From: Azolla caroliniana
Taxonomy: Eukaryota > Polypodiophyta
Assembly: GCA_043228905.1 (NCBI GenBank)
Contig: JBHGNT010000014.1
Location: 11,036,001 to 11,100,000 of the forward strand
Reading direction: 5' to 3'
Length of the DNA stretch: 64,000 bases
The notes under the pieces are model-generated. The model searched no databases, had not been told where the DNA came from, and worked only from the letters and a program-made list of their open reading frames with translations. Made by a program: the position numbers and the translations under genes. Position 1 is the first letter of the stretch, and each line of letters begins with the position of its first letter. Shown here piece after piece: positions 1-9,518 of this stretch.

Positions 1-486
1 GACAACTTTCTTTTGGATTAAAATAGTCGCAAGATATAGAAAATATAGCATGAGAGAGACACATACACTGTAGACGGTCTTTCATAACGGTCACACAATT
101 TACATCCACTCATTTTATTTGATAACTTTCTTTTTCTTTTTCCAATTCAAAAAATGCTTTAAAATGTTTGACCCGAAGGCCAAAAAAAATGGCTATGTTT
201 ACAATGGGGCTTGTTTGCTAGGTGGATTTTATGGGGTTTGCATTGTCAAAATATTTGATGAGATGAAATAAGTTCATTATTTTTGTGTGATTTCTTAGTA
301 ACCATGACAACCTTCCAAGATATATGGCTTGGTCTGATATGGATAACAACATGAACATGGACTTGAAAAATTGGAGTACCAATGAATGACACCAAAGAAA
401 TCGACAACAATTGATTGATTGATCAATCGATCATTTAACAAATCCGTCGATTGATGATGGTGATGGTGATAATTGAAGAGTGACAA

Positions 487-896
487 TCAAGCCCAGTAAC
501 CAATTAGAGACATCGCACCTGCACCACAAAATAGGGCACAGTAGTAGTAAAGTTGTAGCTTAAAGCTGCTTTGAAGCCTTTTGCTAAAGAAATCGGCAGC
601 AAGAAGGTCGACCAAAGACATGTACACGAGGATGCCCGCCGAAATTGAATCGAATATTCCTGATACTAAGAGGGCAGTTGGACTATTCTCGTCATAGCCA
701 GATGCTATGGCAATGCCAATGCCGATCCCCAATGGTGTCGTTATCATAAAGAAGAAGGCCATAAGGGATTTCGCGACTAGCTTAAATCCACCCTACACAA
801 TAAATAACACATGCCTCTCTCTCTCTCTCTCGCTCTCTCTTAGAAGACGTTAATATATCTTTCTTTCTTTCTTTCTCTCTTGCACGTGTGTGCGCA

Positions 897-932
<36 letters not shown>

Positions 933-2271
933 ACTCCTATTAATGCATGTGAAGAAACTTAAAAAAAACATGTTCCCTTGTATATCAATACACAACCTTT
1001 TTTAACATATGTCTAAGATGCATAATTAAGTTTGTTCCCAAAAAAATTGCATACAAAATCTTTGTTTCTTCTTTCTTTACCTGCGCAACGCATCCGCCAA
1101 GTGCAATGCCTTCGAAGAATTGATGGAACGTTAGTGCGGCAAACAATGGCCTCACGGTGCATGGGCTATATGAAGTTCCCAAGGTAACGCCGATGATCAC
1201 TGAATGAGCAACAATTCCAGCCTCTAGCACCTGCACACACACTAATAAATCCAAAATACGAACCCAAAGTCCCAAACAAAAGTAAAGAATAGAACAAAAA
1301 ACAAAGGGCAGGATAATCTTTGGGGCTCGATAGCCTTAACACATATGTGAGTGATCATGGAATGTGCATTCATTTTCAACCGACATTCTTTGGATCACAA
1401 TATCTTGACTACATGATCTTTGGTTAGGTTCCCACATGTGGGATATAGAGCCACATATTTCTCATATGTTTCACACATGGTTCCCTACCCACAAATGTCT
1501 AGAATGCTTGATTCATGAAACTTTTAAGCCTAACCTCGCTCTATTTCAATCTCACATGATGCAAAAAAGAAGAAGAAGAAGAAGATATGTCCAAGGAAAC
1601 AGAATTTACAGATGAAAGAGTTAGCAAACATGCAAAGATGAATGTTGGGTAAAAAAAAAAACATAGAATTTTGCAATCACCTGAGAGATAATGCGCTGCC
1701 GAATCTGCATCTTCATAGCTTCGGCTTCGCCAGCGACGGAGACGACACCGTGACCGTGGCCGTGGCCGTGGCCGTGGCTGTGACCATGGATGGGTGAACT
1801 AACTTGCTTCTCTGATGAGCCATCAGTAGCAGTAGTGGGATGAGGAAGGTGAAGACCATTCTCATCATCATCACCATCACCATCATGTGAAGCTAGTTTG
1901 TTCTTGTTCTGGTAATAGGTGTTGGCCCAGAAGTCGATCAAGAGGGTGGTGAGGGCGGAGAACATGGAGATGAGGCCGGCGAAAGGGAATTTGCCCCACG
2001 GGTTCTCGGCCAAGCACTCGTTGCCGAGGGTCTCGAATGCATCGGGGAGCATGTGGATGAACGCGGTCCCGAGGATCACTCCGGCCGCAAATGCCTTGAT
2101 GACGAAGAAGAAGTCGCGGTCGGGGCGGAGGAATGAGAAAGTGCGGCCAAGGAGAGGTATGCAAACCCCGAGCCCACTCGTGGTGAGGATCGTCACTATA
2201 GCCGCGATCTTCAGCTGTAGGGCAGCTGTCTTGTCTATGCAAGATGGGAGATCTCCACTGCAATCAGCCAT
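487..2271 (-). CDS. ZIP-family (IRT/ZIP) divalent metal transporter, three exons
   Basis: Exons, read on the minus strand, are 2271-1681, 1230-1081 and 792-487 (stop at 489-487). Both introns have GT/AG ends and are phase 0, giving 348 aa, the usual plant ZIP length. The protein starts [11 protein letters not shown] and has three N-terminal membrane segments. A variable cytosolic loop is rich in acidic residues and carries a His-Gly run (residues about 162-174), the typical metal-binding loop. Exon 2 carries the ZIP signature: membrane segment IV with HSVIIG (H206) and segment V with FHQFFEG (H233, E237), the metal-coordinating helices. Exon 3 encodes the last three segments and ends MSLIGYWA, like many plant ZIPs. 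By family knowledge it moves Zn2+/Fe2+ into the cytosol. I see no stops or frameshifts, so it appears functional. The paralogue (ZIP1/3/4/5-like or IRT-like) cannot be fixed without alignment. Confidence 0.93.
813..930. repeat. CT, TTTC and CA microsatellites in ZIP intron 2
   Basis: Intron 2 (793-1080) holds three simple repeats in a row: (CT)n around 813-840, a TTTC/CT tract around 860-880, and (CA)n of about 15 units at 901-930. They probably vary in length between individuals. Confidence 0.9.
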
Positions 2272-2464
2272 TGCTTCACTTTGAACTAGATTTGTTGGTT
2301 AAGTCAATATAGCCCCTCCTTCCTTCTCCTTAGTGCTTTTGTTTTAGATTGATTGTTGGTTCTTCCTCTTCTTCTTCTTTTGAGGGTATTTGGGGGTATT
2401 GTGTCTCTTCTTCTTAATATATAAAAACAATACACTCTACCCCACCTTCCTCTTCCCCTTCCTC

Positions 2465-2474
2465 TTTATATATA
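2465..2474 (-). promoter_or_regulatory. TATA-like box of the ZIP gene
   Basis: On the minus strand the sequence reads TATATATAAAG, about 195 bp upstream of the ATG. The stretch between it and the start codon is pyrimidine-rich on the plus strand. This fits a promoter with a medium 5' UTR. Other AT-rich stretches nearby (2418-2428) could also serve. Confidence 0.5.
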
Positions 2475-2519
2475 GATATATTGTATATATATGCGGAGTC
2501 TACTTCCAAAGATTCTATA

Positions 2520-2529
2520 ATGTCGACAT
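2520..2529. promoter_or_regulatory. Zinc-deficiency response element (ZDRE) palindrome
   Basis: The decamer ATGTCGACAT matches the published ZDRE consensus RTGTCGACAY perfectly. It lies about 250 bp upstream of the ZIP start codon and about 45 bp upstream of a TATA-like box. In Arabidopsis this element is bound by the F-group bZIP factors bZIP19/bZIP23 and induces ZIP genes under zinc deficiency. The site is seen directly; regulation is inferred. Confidence 0.75.
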
Positions 2530-2756
2530 TTATTCACCTCCGGAATACAAAGAATTCAGAGGCTCCATTTCTAAGTTTTGCATCTAACTTATCACTTATT
2601 TCCCTGATCCTCAATCATTTGTGTGCTCGCATCTTGACATTTCAGATCTTTCTTTAATGTTTTTGTAAACTTCGTCGTGCCTCCGCCTAACACATCGATC
2701 GTCTTTTCGTGAATTTCTTTATGATATATTTGTCGGCCTTGTCACTTCTCATTATG

Positions 2757-2790
2757 GGGGGGGGGGGGAGGGGGGGCGGAGAGAGAGGGA
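2757..2790. repeat. Poly-G / purine low-complexity tract
   Basis: A run of G interrupted by single A bases, followed by GGAGAGAGAGGGAGA. Such a tract could be a relic polypurine tract, but I see no LTR or coding remnant next to it. Confidence 0.7.
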
Positions 2791-2949
2791 GAACCATGTA
2801 GCCTCAATTCCGCCCATTGTAAATTTGACTTCCCAAAACATGTAACAAGTTACTAGCATTATGTACAAGTGTATGAGATTAATGTTTTGTCGCCTCATCT
2901 CAAGGAGTTTGTGTCAACAAACTTGTTGGATTCTCAATTCTCATAGGCA

Positions 2950-3375
2950 TCTCCATTTTCAACATGTCTCTACAAATTTCCAATTTTACTACATTAGTAA
3001 GCTAACCATTATATGTGATGGTAGGTATATCGTAGGTACATAATGACTTCCTTCTAACTTTGTTAGATGGGAACCGTACAACCCAATTAATGACATCAGA
3101 AAGCTAGCGTGGTTTGTGATGCTAGGTATATCATTACCTCACAATGCATCTACTAATAGTCAATTTGTCTACATTAATACATTAGCATTGTCTATGATAG
3201 TGGGCATATCATGTGACATATACACACAATTACCATCTTTTAACTTTTTAGTTGGAGACCTTGGAACCCAATTGAACAAAATTCCTTGGCATGGTCTAAT
3301 GGGGGAAATAGATTTAACTTTTTACGTTTTTTGGACTGGAACTTTCACATCCTAATTGAACAAAATCGACTTAGA
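2950..3375. repeat. Degenerate tandem repeat in spacer
   Basis: Two to three diverged units of about 150-190 bp recur in direct orientation. Each has a pyrimidine-rich start with TCTACA and TACATTA, then ATGGTAGGTATATC or ATAGTGGGCATATC, then TTAG.TGG(A)GACC..AACCCAATT. A partial third unit begins near 3350. There is no coding potential. The rest of 2600-6500 is AT-rich sequence with no gene I can recognise. Confidence 0.45.
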
Positions 3376-4927
3376 CAACTAAGTAAATCCATCAATTTCT
3401 ACATATTGGTTTTACTACATCAAACTTGAACATTAATATCCTTGAACCATAAAAATAGTCAAGGCAATTAAATATATGGTTTATTTGAAAACACATAGTA
3501 GTAAAGAGATGAAACCAATAAAATCATAGATATGGTCCATAGACTTAACAATTTTTCAACACTTTTGGGACCCAAACGTATGAAAATTGGTGGTAATGTC
3601 TTTCCTCCTACCTACCCTAATATGATTCTATGCTCCCTTTTGTGAATGGTCCAAGTTACTAATTATTGAACCTAGAATTTGTTTTTTCTTGTTTTTCCAT
3701 CAAGGATGGCATGTTGATCCTAATCAAATAAGAACATAAAACAATATGTCTTAATGCCAATGCCACATGTTGATTTATAATGGTGTCAAGTACTCCTTCA
3801 GCTTTGAATGTTTTTTCTTACATGGTAGATAGTTGTTGGATGGTTTAACGAGAATTTATCTGTTTGATATTTAATTGTCCTATTAATACTATCTTGTTCT
3901 TCTTTAGATTCTTACCCAGCTCCTTTTTTAAGAGTTACGTCAAGGAAGTAGTACGTGTTTGGTACAAGTTGATTGAATTGCGGCATGCACACATTTTTAT
4001 ACAATTTGAGAAAATGTATATTTTAATAGCTTTAACATGTTAGGGATTTGTCAAAAACATAGATTACTCACCAAAATTACTTTATTTGTGCAAGTTATGT
4101 TAAAGTTGATTTGGTTTCTCAATCCATATTTATATGCATAGAATTCAAAAATGGAATACTTCTTGATACTCATCTTGATTCAGCCTTTATAAATGTTTTA
4201 GGATGCCTAATTTTGTTCCGAATTTCAATGTTTCTTTATATGTATTCTATGGTACTCAACTTCTATAATTAAACAATAGTGCCACTTAAAATTGTCATCT
4301 ATGTCGACACTATGACAACATTATTTGACAACAAGCTACAAGCTACAAGCACATGCCAACATGTCTCACGAAAGCGCATATTACAAAATTGACCTTTCGC
4401 CTTTGTTACTAGATAACATTATATGGCATGACAAAAAGACGCCTCATCGCAACTTTTGTTCACACCGTCACTGATGCATTGCCCAATAATGATATGGTTA
4501 ACGTCAACCATTACCCAATCCCTTATCGACTTTCTTTTCGGATCAATAAAATGATGTCAATCCAACATAGAAGTAGGGATACAAAGCTTACATATTATTG
4601 AACAATCAATAGGTTTTAGATCATATATTATTTCGGTAGAAATTGGGTGAACTTTTGACACCCATTTTGGGAATGGGCCTTTAAGATAGAACATGGGCAA
4701 TTATGTATACCAACTACTATGTATAAGTCTATGAGGAGATATAGGGAATCTCCATCAAAGACTTCCTTACATATGATGTAATAATTGGTAGTAATTAGAA
4801 ATCTCTTATTTAGATCATAATATAATAATCATATGTGGGTATCTTAACCAATTCCTTGTAGTGCTTGCCTTGAAGTTCCATGTTCTACATATGTTGTGAC
4901 CATTTGAGCAGGTTTCCTCATTAATAT

Positions 4928-5272
4928 CATGCATGGAATGCTTGATCAACCTTCTTGCCTCTATCCTATTTCTTAGAGCTTCTACAATACTACATACTTT
5001 GCCTAGGAGAATGATTAACATCGCAATTGCTTCCATTAGCCATAGTTTCATCCATGAAATTGTCTAAATCAACATTTGTTACATGTCATCAAACATTGGA
5101 TGAGGCAATACTTTGTGGCATCAACATTCATATAAAACAACATTGTGGTTGTGATCATCTTATTTGATGAATGCTTGAACAACCTTCTTGCCTCTATCCT
5201 ATTTGTTAGAGCTTCTACGATACTACATACTTTGCCTAGGAGAACGATGTTGCAACTCCTTCCATTAGCCAT
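4928..5272. repeat. Pair of ~110-bp direct repeats
   Basis: 4938-5045 and 5165-5272 share the same core, for example CAACCTTCTTGCCTCTATCC and ACTTTGCCTAGGAGAA, and both end CCATTAGCCATAG. They differ at a few bases and are spaced about 230 bp apart. The spacer itself is unrelated. Origin unknown. Confidence 0.8.
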
Positions 5273-6641
5273 AGCTTCAATTGTTGCTACATCAAGTAGA
5301 ATTTGTCATCCCACCATTGCTTGTCACTAAATCTTGTAAAATTGTAATTGACCGTGTTGCTTGATTCTCAATCTCTCCATTCTTGCTTTAAGGGTAGACT
5401 CCCGCTATATTTTGCATAGTGGGATGACAATTCTAACTACCCGTATCCAATTCTTATGTACTTATTTCATTTCGCTTTACCGGAGGATATTGTACTTTTT
5501 TTATTGTAACATAATTGTGTTTTTTCTTTAAGAATAATCTCGAATATTGCTAGTAATTCAAAAACATTCTTTCCCCCTTCCTTCCATTGTAAGTGCACAT
5601 GTTATTGAAATTTTTTGCACTCACAATTGTTGGAGATTCAAAGGTCTAGAGAAATGGAAGACTTTCATTGATTCTGACATTTGAGTACAATTGGAGTATA
5701 CAAATTAGGTTATTGTAGAGAACCACAATAGGCTTGTGTGGCTAAAAGAAAATTTGATTTGGCAAATTTTGCAATTGAGCACTTTGCCATTAGAGGACTT
5801 GTCTTTATGTCCAAAAGTCTTGCAATGTTATGTAAATCATGACATAAATGTGTTCAAAGGTTTAACATTCAACAATTTGAATTTGGAAAGATTTCAGAAC
5901 AAAAAGTGTTGATTAGGGCACCTAGATAAAGTTTAGATGTCTACGTTGTCATGTTTTCTTTGGCACAATGGTGTGAATAATCTCTAAACCAAGAATGTTT
6001 GTTAATTGCAAAGAGGTGCAAGAAAGGATAAAATTAGATTGGAATCTAGACCAAGAATCACACATTTGCAACTAGCTTGAGAAAATGTATTTCAAACATA
6101 AGGAAGTATTGTAGCTACAAATGATATGAGATAGTTAAAACATTGTTTTGTTACTCCTCAGATAAAGGATAAAATATTCACATACATACATACAAACATA
6201 GATATATAATTCATGCTAAATCCTAACCACCAAGGGGCATCATATAGACAAACTTCCTAGCACGTGCACACCTCATTAACCAATAAGGGGGGTATAAAAT
6301 GGCAAGGGTTGATTTTCCTAGTTTATTGTTTCCCTAAAGCTTGTTCTATGCATCTTTTCCATAATGTGCCTCTTGTAAGATTCAAACTTCAAACCTTTTC
6401 TTTGTTCTTTAATCCTATATCATAGTTTTCCAATCTCTTCCTTCATATCTCGGAGTCCAACATTACCGAATAGTTCCATTCAAGTAATGTTAAAAAAACG
6501 ACAATATTTGCTAAATTAAAGAGATTTAACCTTAATTAGGTTACATAATGTCAGGGATAGTACTAGAGGCAAGAAGAATTAGTACTAAAGGTAGAGGAGA
6601 AGAATGAGGATTAGTACTAAGAAGGGAAAGAGTGTGTGACA

Positions 6642-6645
6642 ACCA

Positions 6646-6718
<73 letters not shown>
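6642..6718. repeat. Compound (GT)n(GA)n microsatellite within an LTR
   Basis: About ten GT units run directly into about twenty-five GA units. The tract sits inside the LTR at 6549-7034. The related LTR at 38.4-38.9 kb has a short CT tract in the same place, so the microsatellite grew from a seed within the LTR. Confidence 0.95.
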
Positions 6719-6721
<3 letters not shown>

Positions 6722-6944
6722 GTGACAACAAGAAGTATATTATTTATAAGAAGAAAGATACAAGAACAACTAGGAGGCTTACGACTGGCGTTGAACCGAT
6801 TTGGTTCTTGATAATGCCATGTGCCTCTTTTTATAGTGGCTTTCGGAATACTCTTGACATTTCTAGAATGTTCCACAGAAATCTAGAATATACATGGATT
6901 TCCTAAGTGAAATAATAAATGGAAATAATATTCTTTGTATTACA

Positions 6945-7012
6945 ACTTATATCTTAATGGTAAAGCTTTTGCTCATGTGCCACAAGGTCATGGGTTCAAA
7001 TCCTTTTGAAGC
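6945..7012 (+). other. tRNA-like module with A-box and B-box, antisense in LTR
   Basis: On the plus strand TAATGGTAAAGC resembles a pol III A-box, and GGTTCAAATCC about 40 bases later matches the B-box consensus. Aminoacyl-stem pairing is not evident, so this is not a functional tRNA gene. The same module occurs twice at 38.4-38.6 kb on the opposite strand. It is antisense to the direction of transcription of the LTR. Confidence 0.55.
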
Positions 7013-7116
7013 CATACCATGCTATATCATGACACTATCCCCCCCCCCCCCCCCCCCCTCCTGGCTTGTCGGGATATCGTCGATGAAAGTACTCAACAAG
7101 AGTTCGAGCATTTACC

Positions 7117-8335
7117 TCATTCTCGATTGGTTCCCAAGTACGCACACTTGGGACTATAGCCTAGCCAATCGACAAAATAGTAGAGCTTGTTGAGAACAAT
7201 CTTGGAATGAAGGATGGAAGCTACTTCGTACTCCGGTCCGACTTCAAGCTCGATCAAGGGTGGAGATGGTATAATACAATTCGGAATAGTGTTGTCGTGA
7301 TAAGGTTCGAGAAGAGAACTATGAAAAACTGGACGTATCCATAGTTGCAAACGTAGATCAAGACGAAAAGCGACATCATTAATTTTTCCGATAATATGAA
7401 AAGGACCTAATTGCCGATAGTCCAATTTATCGCATGGTCGAGTAGTCTTGATGTGTCATCGTAATAGCCATACCCGATCTCCAATGTTAAAACTGGATAG
7501 AAACCGATGACGATCCGCATAATCCTTCTATGTTTGTTGGGCTTGTTGTAAATGAGTACATAAGTCTGCATGTATCTTGCGTAGCTGCTCCAAACGATCC
7601 TCTACACAAGGATTTGTGGGTAAGTACGGAGTCTCGAATACACAACACCGAGGATAATAGCCCATATAAGCATAAAATGGTGTTGATGAGTGGACAAAGT
7701 TATTATACGCAAATTCTGCAAAGTGGAGAATATCCACCCAGTCATCTTGTTGATAGCTTAGAAAACACCGAAGATAGTGTTCCAGCATTTGATTCGTTCG
7801 TTCCGCTTGCCCGTTTGTTTGCGGGTGATAGCCGAAGAAGAGATTACAATGACCTTGAGAATTTTGAAGAGATGCTTCAAGAATTTGGAGACAAATTGGG
7901 GTCTACGGTCATTGATGATGCTATCGGGGAGGCCATGACGCCAACATACCTCTCGCATGACAGTTTCACCGGTTTCTTCACTAGTGATTTCCTTAGTACA
8001 AGGCAAAAAATTTGCCATCTTTGTATATCAATCTACTACTGTTAAGATCTGTGATGAAATCTAGGGAAATGGATTGCCACGACTTACTTGGAATTGGCAA
8101 TGGTTCCAATAAACCATATGGATGATGACTTCGCATCTTTGCCTTGCAACATGTATCACATGTCTGAACATAGTCTTCGACAAATCGTTGCATATGAGGT
8201 CACTAGAATGATCGTTGTACTAAATCCAACGTTTTAGTACTACCGAAATGCCCAGATGTATATGTGTCATGATGGTTTTGGACTACTCGAAGGCGACCAG
8301 AACCATTAGGAACAATTAGGACCGAAATTTCTTTC
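7117..8335 (-). pseudogene. Chromovirus (Ty3/gypsy) integrase with chromodomain, broken
   Basis: Minus-strand fragments in order are as follows. The His/Cys zinc domain covers about 8330-8140 (HDTYTSGHFGSTKT, then CDTCCKAK). The integrase core follows, with the first Asp in SISLDFITDL, the second block NDRRPQFVSKF, then the AEFAYNNFVHSST region. Next come GPFHIIGKINDVAFRLDL and HSSLLEPYH. Last is a chromodomain (YEVASILHSKI then YYFVDWLGY). At least three frame changes separate the blocks, and the region of the catalytic Glu is disrupted near 7790. The HFG.AKT/PYGLL style of integrase resembles Tcn1-like or fungal-type chromoviruses more than common plant Tekay or CRM types; this is from memory and needs a tree. 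Protease, RT and RNase H are missing. Confidence 0.85.
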
Positions 8336-9261
8336 CCACTTGCAACTTGCCTTCACCTTCAGACTTGGTAAGAATAAGACGGAGGTCCCCTTCTTCCTCG
8401 GTGTAGATCAACGTCCACTCCACATAGTGGTAGCTCTTTAGGCGAGGCTCCCCACTCTTTTCGCCTAAAGTCTTGGGCGTGTTACCGACAAAAGACTTTG
8501 AAGTATCATCACCTCTTGACTCGATAAATGTTTTGTGAGAATCAGCTTTCATCATGGTGTCAGAAGGTCTTTTTGTTGGTGATGGAACTTTTAGTTTGAA
8601 AGGTGGCACTTTCTGTCGTGGCTCACTGAAAACAACAAGTCATGACACAAGGATATAACGATAATGTTAATAATAAACAATATAGAACTCTTAACTAAGG
8701 TAAAAATTAGCGAAAATCATACGTTTTTGTATAGAATGTTACATAAAAAACTTGAAGAAATAAACCAAAAAACATCAAAAAAATTGACCAAATCTGATCT
8801 ATTGATCATGAAAAACCCATTTTTCAATGGGAACTCAATGTAGTGCATTGCATTGAGTTCCCATTGAAAGAGTACTGCAAACAACAGGAACTTGATGTAG
8901 TGCATTGAGTTCCCGTTGAAAGAGGTGTCCCTTTCAACAGGAACTGGATGAACTTGATGCTCTGCATCGAGTTCTCGTTGAAAGTGACACTCTTGAAGAA
9001 CGGGAACTCGATGCAGTGCATCGAGTTCTCATTGAAAGGGACACTCTTGAAGAACGGGAACTCGATGTAATGCATCGAGTTCTCGTTGAAAGGGACACTC
9101 TTGAAGAAGAACAGGAACTCGATGCATTGCATCGAGTTCCCGTTGAAAGGGATACACCTCGATTATGGAAGCAAAAAATGAATAAAACAAAAAAGAATCT
9201 TTAAGGAATCTAAAATGTTGGGTTGGAAAACATACTTGGCAATTTTCTTTCCCTTGTTCAT
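8316..9261 (-). CDS. Hypothetical two-exon gene, 3' end fused to retroelement
   Basis: Proposed exon 1 is 9261-9236 (MNKGKKIA), followed by a GTATGT donor. Exon 2 starts at 8625 after a TTGTTTTCAG acceptor and stays open to a stop at 8316. The join keeps frame and gives about 112 aa, basic and Lys/Pro/Ser/Thr-rich, with VPPFKLKVPSPTKRP near the start. I do not recognise it. The last residues run into the integrase fragment at about 8335, so the true C-terminus may have been lost to that insertion. The putative intron holds the hairpin minisatellite. The gene is divergent from the transposase-like gene that starts near 9.5 kb and could be its companion. No other support. Confidence 0.3.
8826..9165. 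repeat. Minisatellite, six units, each with an inverted repeat
   Basis: Six units of about 54-60 bp start near 8829, 8886, 8949, 9002, 9056 and 9114. Each contains a near-palindrome GAACTCGATGCA / TGCATCGAGTTC followed by a spacer like GAAAGGGACACTCTTGAAG. Units on the 9-kb side are most alike; the outer ones are diverged. Each unit can fold into a hairpin in single-stranded DNA or RNA. Confidence 0.92.
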
Positions 9262-9518
9262 GTTGATGTTGGAGATGTTGACTTGATTGGGGAGGCGAAA
9301 AATCAACGGTTTTGGTTGCTAAGTGCTCTTGTCCTCTTGTGCTCTTCTTCTAGTTGAACGTGATAATGAGAAATAGAAGATGACTTCCCTTTATATAATT
9401 TTAATTTTGTATTTTCAAGACTATTTAAAAATAAATAAATAAATAATGTTTTTGGACATGGTGCTTATTATGGAACCAAGCTTGTGCATATTTTGAACAT
9501 TGTTGTTGTTACTTAGCC

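Larger units (their letters stand above)
6549..7034 (-). repeat. 3' LTR of a minus-strand chromovirus
   Basis: Read on the minus strand the LTR begins TGTCATGATATAGC and ends CCCTGACA (TG...CA). It lies directly after a poly-G polypurine tract (plus-strand C run at 7039-7060), as expected for a 3' LTR. A related LTR in plus orientation, split by an insertion, lies at 38385-38881 plus 49756-49804. The first ~90 bases contain an antisense tRNA-like module. Confidence 0.75.

Noticed and set aside
1883-2284. Overlapping frames on both strands of ZIP exon 1
   Set aside because: Shadows of the GC-rich ZIP exon. The ZIP frame has family motifs and splice sites; these do not.
2757-2775. Poly-G tract as a polypurine tract of a 3' LTR
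   Set aside because: No TG...CA repeat or coding remnant follows. Left as low-complexity sequence.
6541-6906. Opposing open frames over the GT/GA repeat (Ser-Leu and Arg-Glu repeats)
   Set aside because: They are translations of a microsatellite inside an LTR.
6945-7012. Functional tRNA gene
   Set aside because: A- and B-box-like motifs are seen but no convincing acceptor stem or anticodon arm, and the module repeats within LTRs.
8826-9165. CRISPR-like array
   Set aside because: Regular repeats are present, but the spacers are repeated too, units are diverged, and the context is a plant genome. It is a minisatellite.
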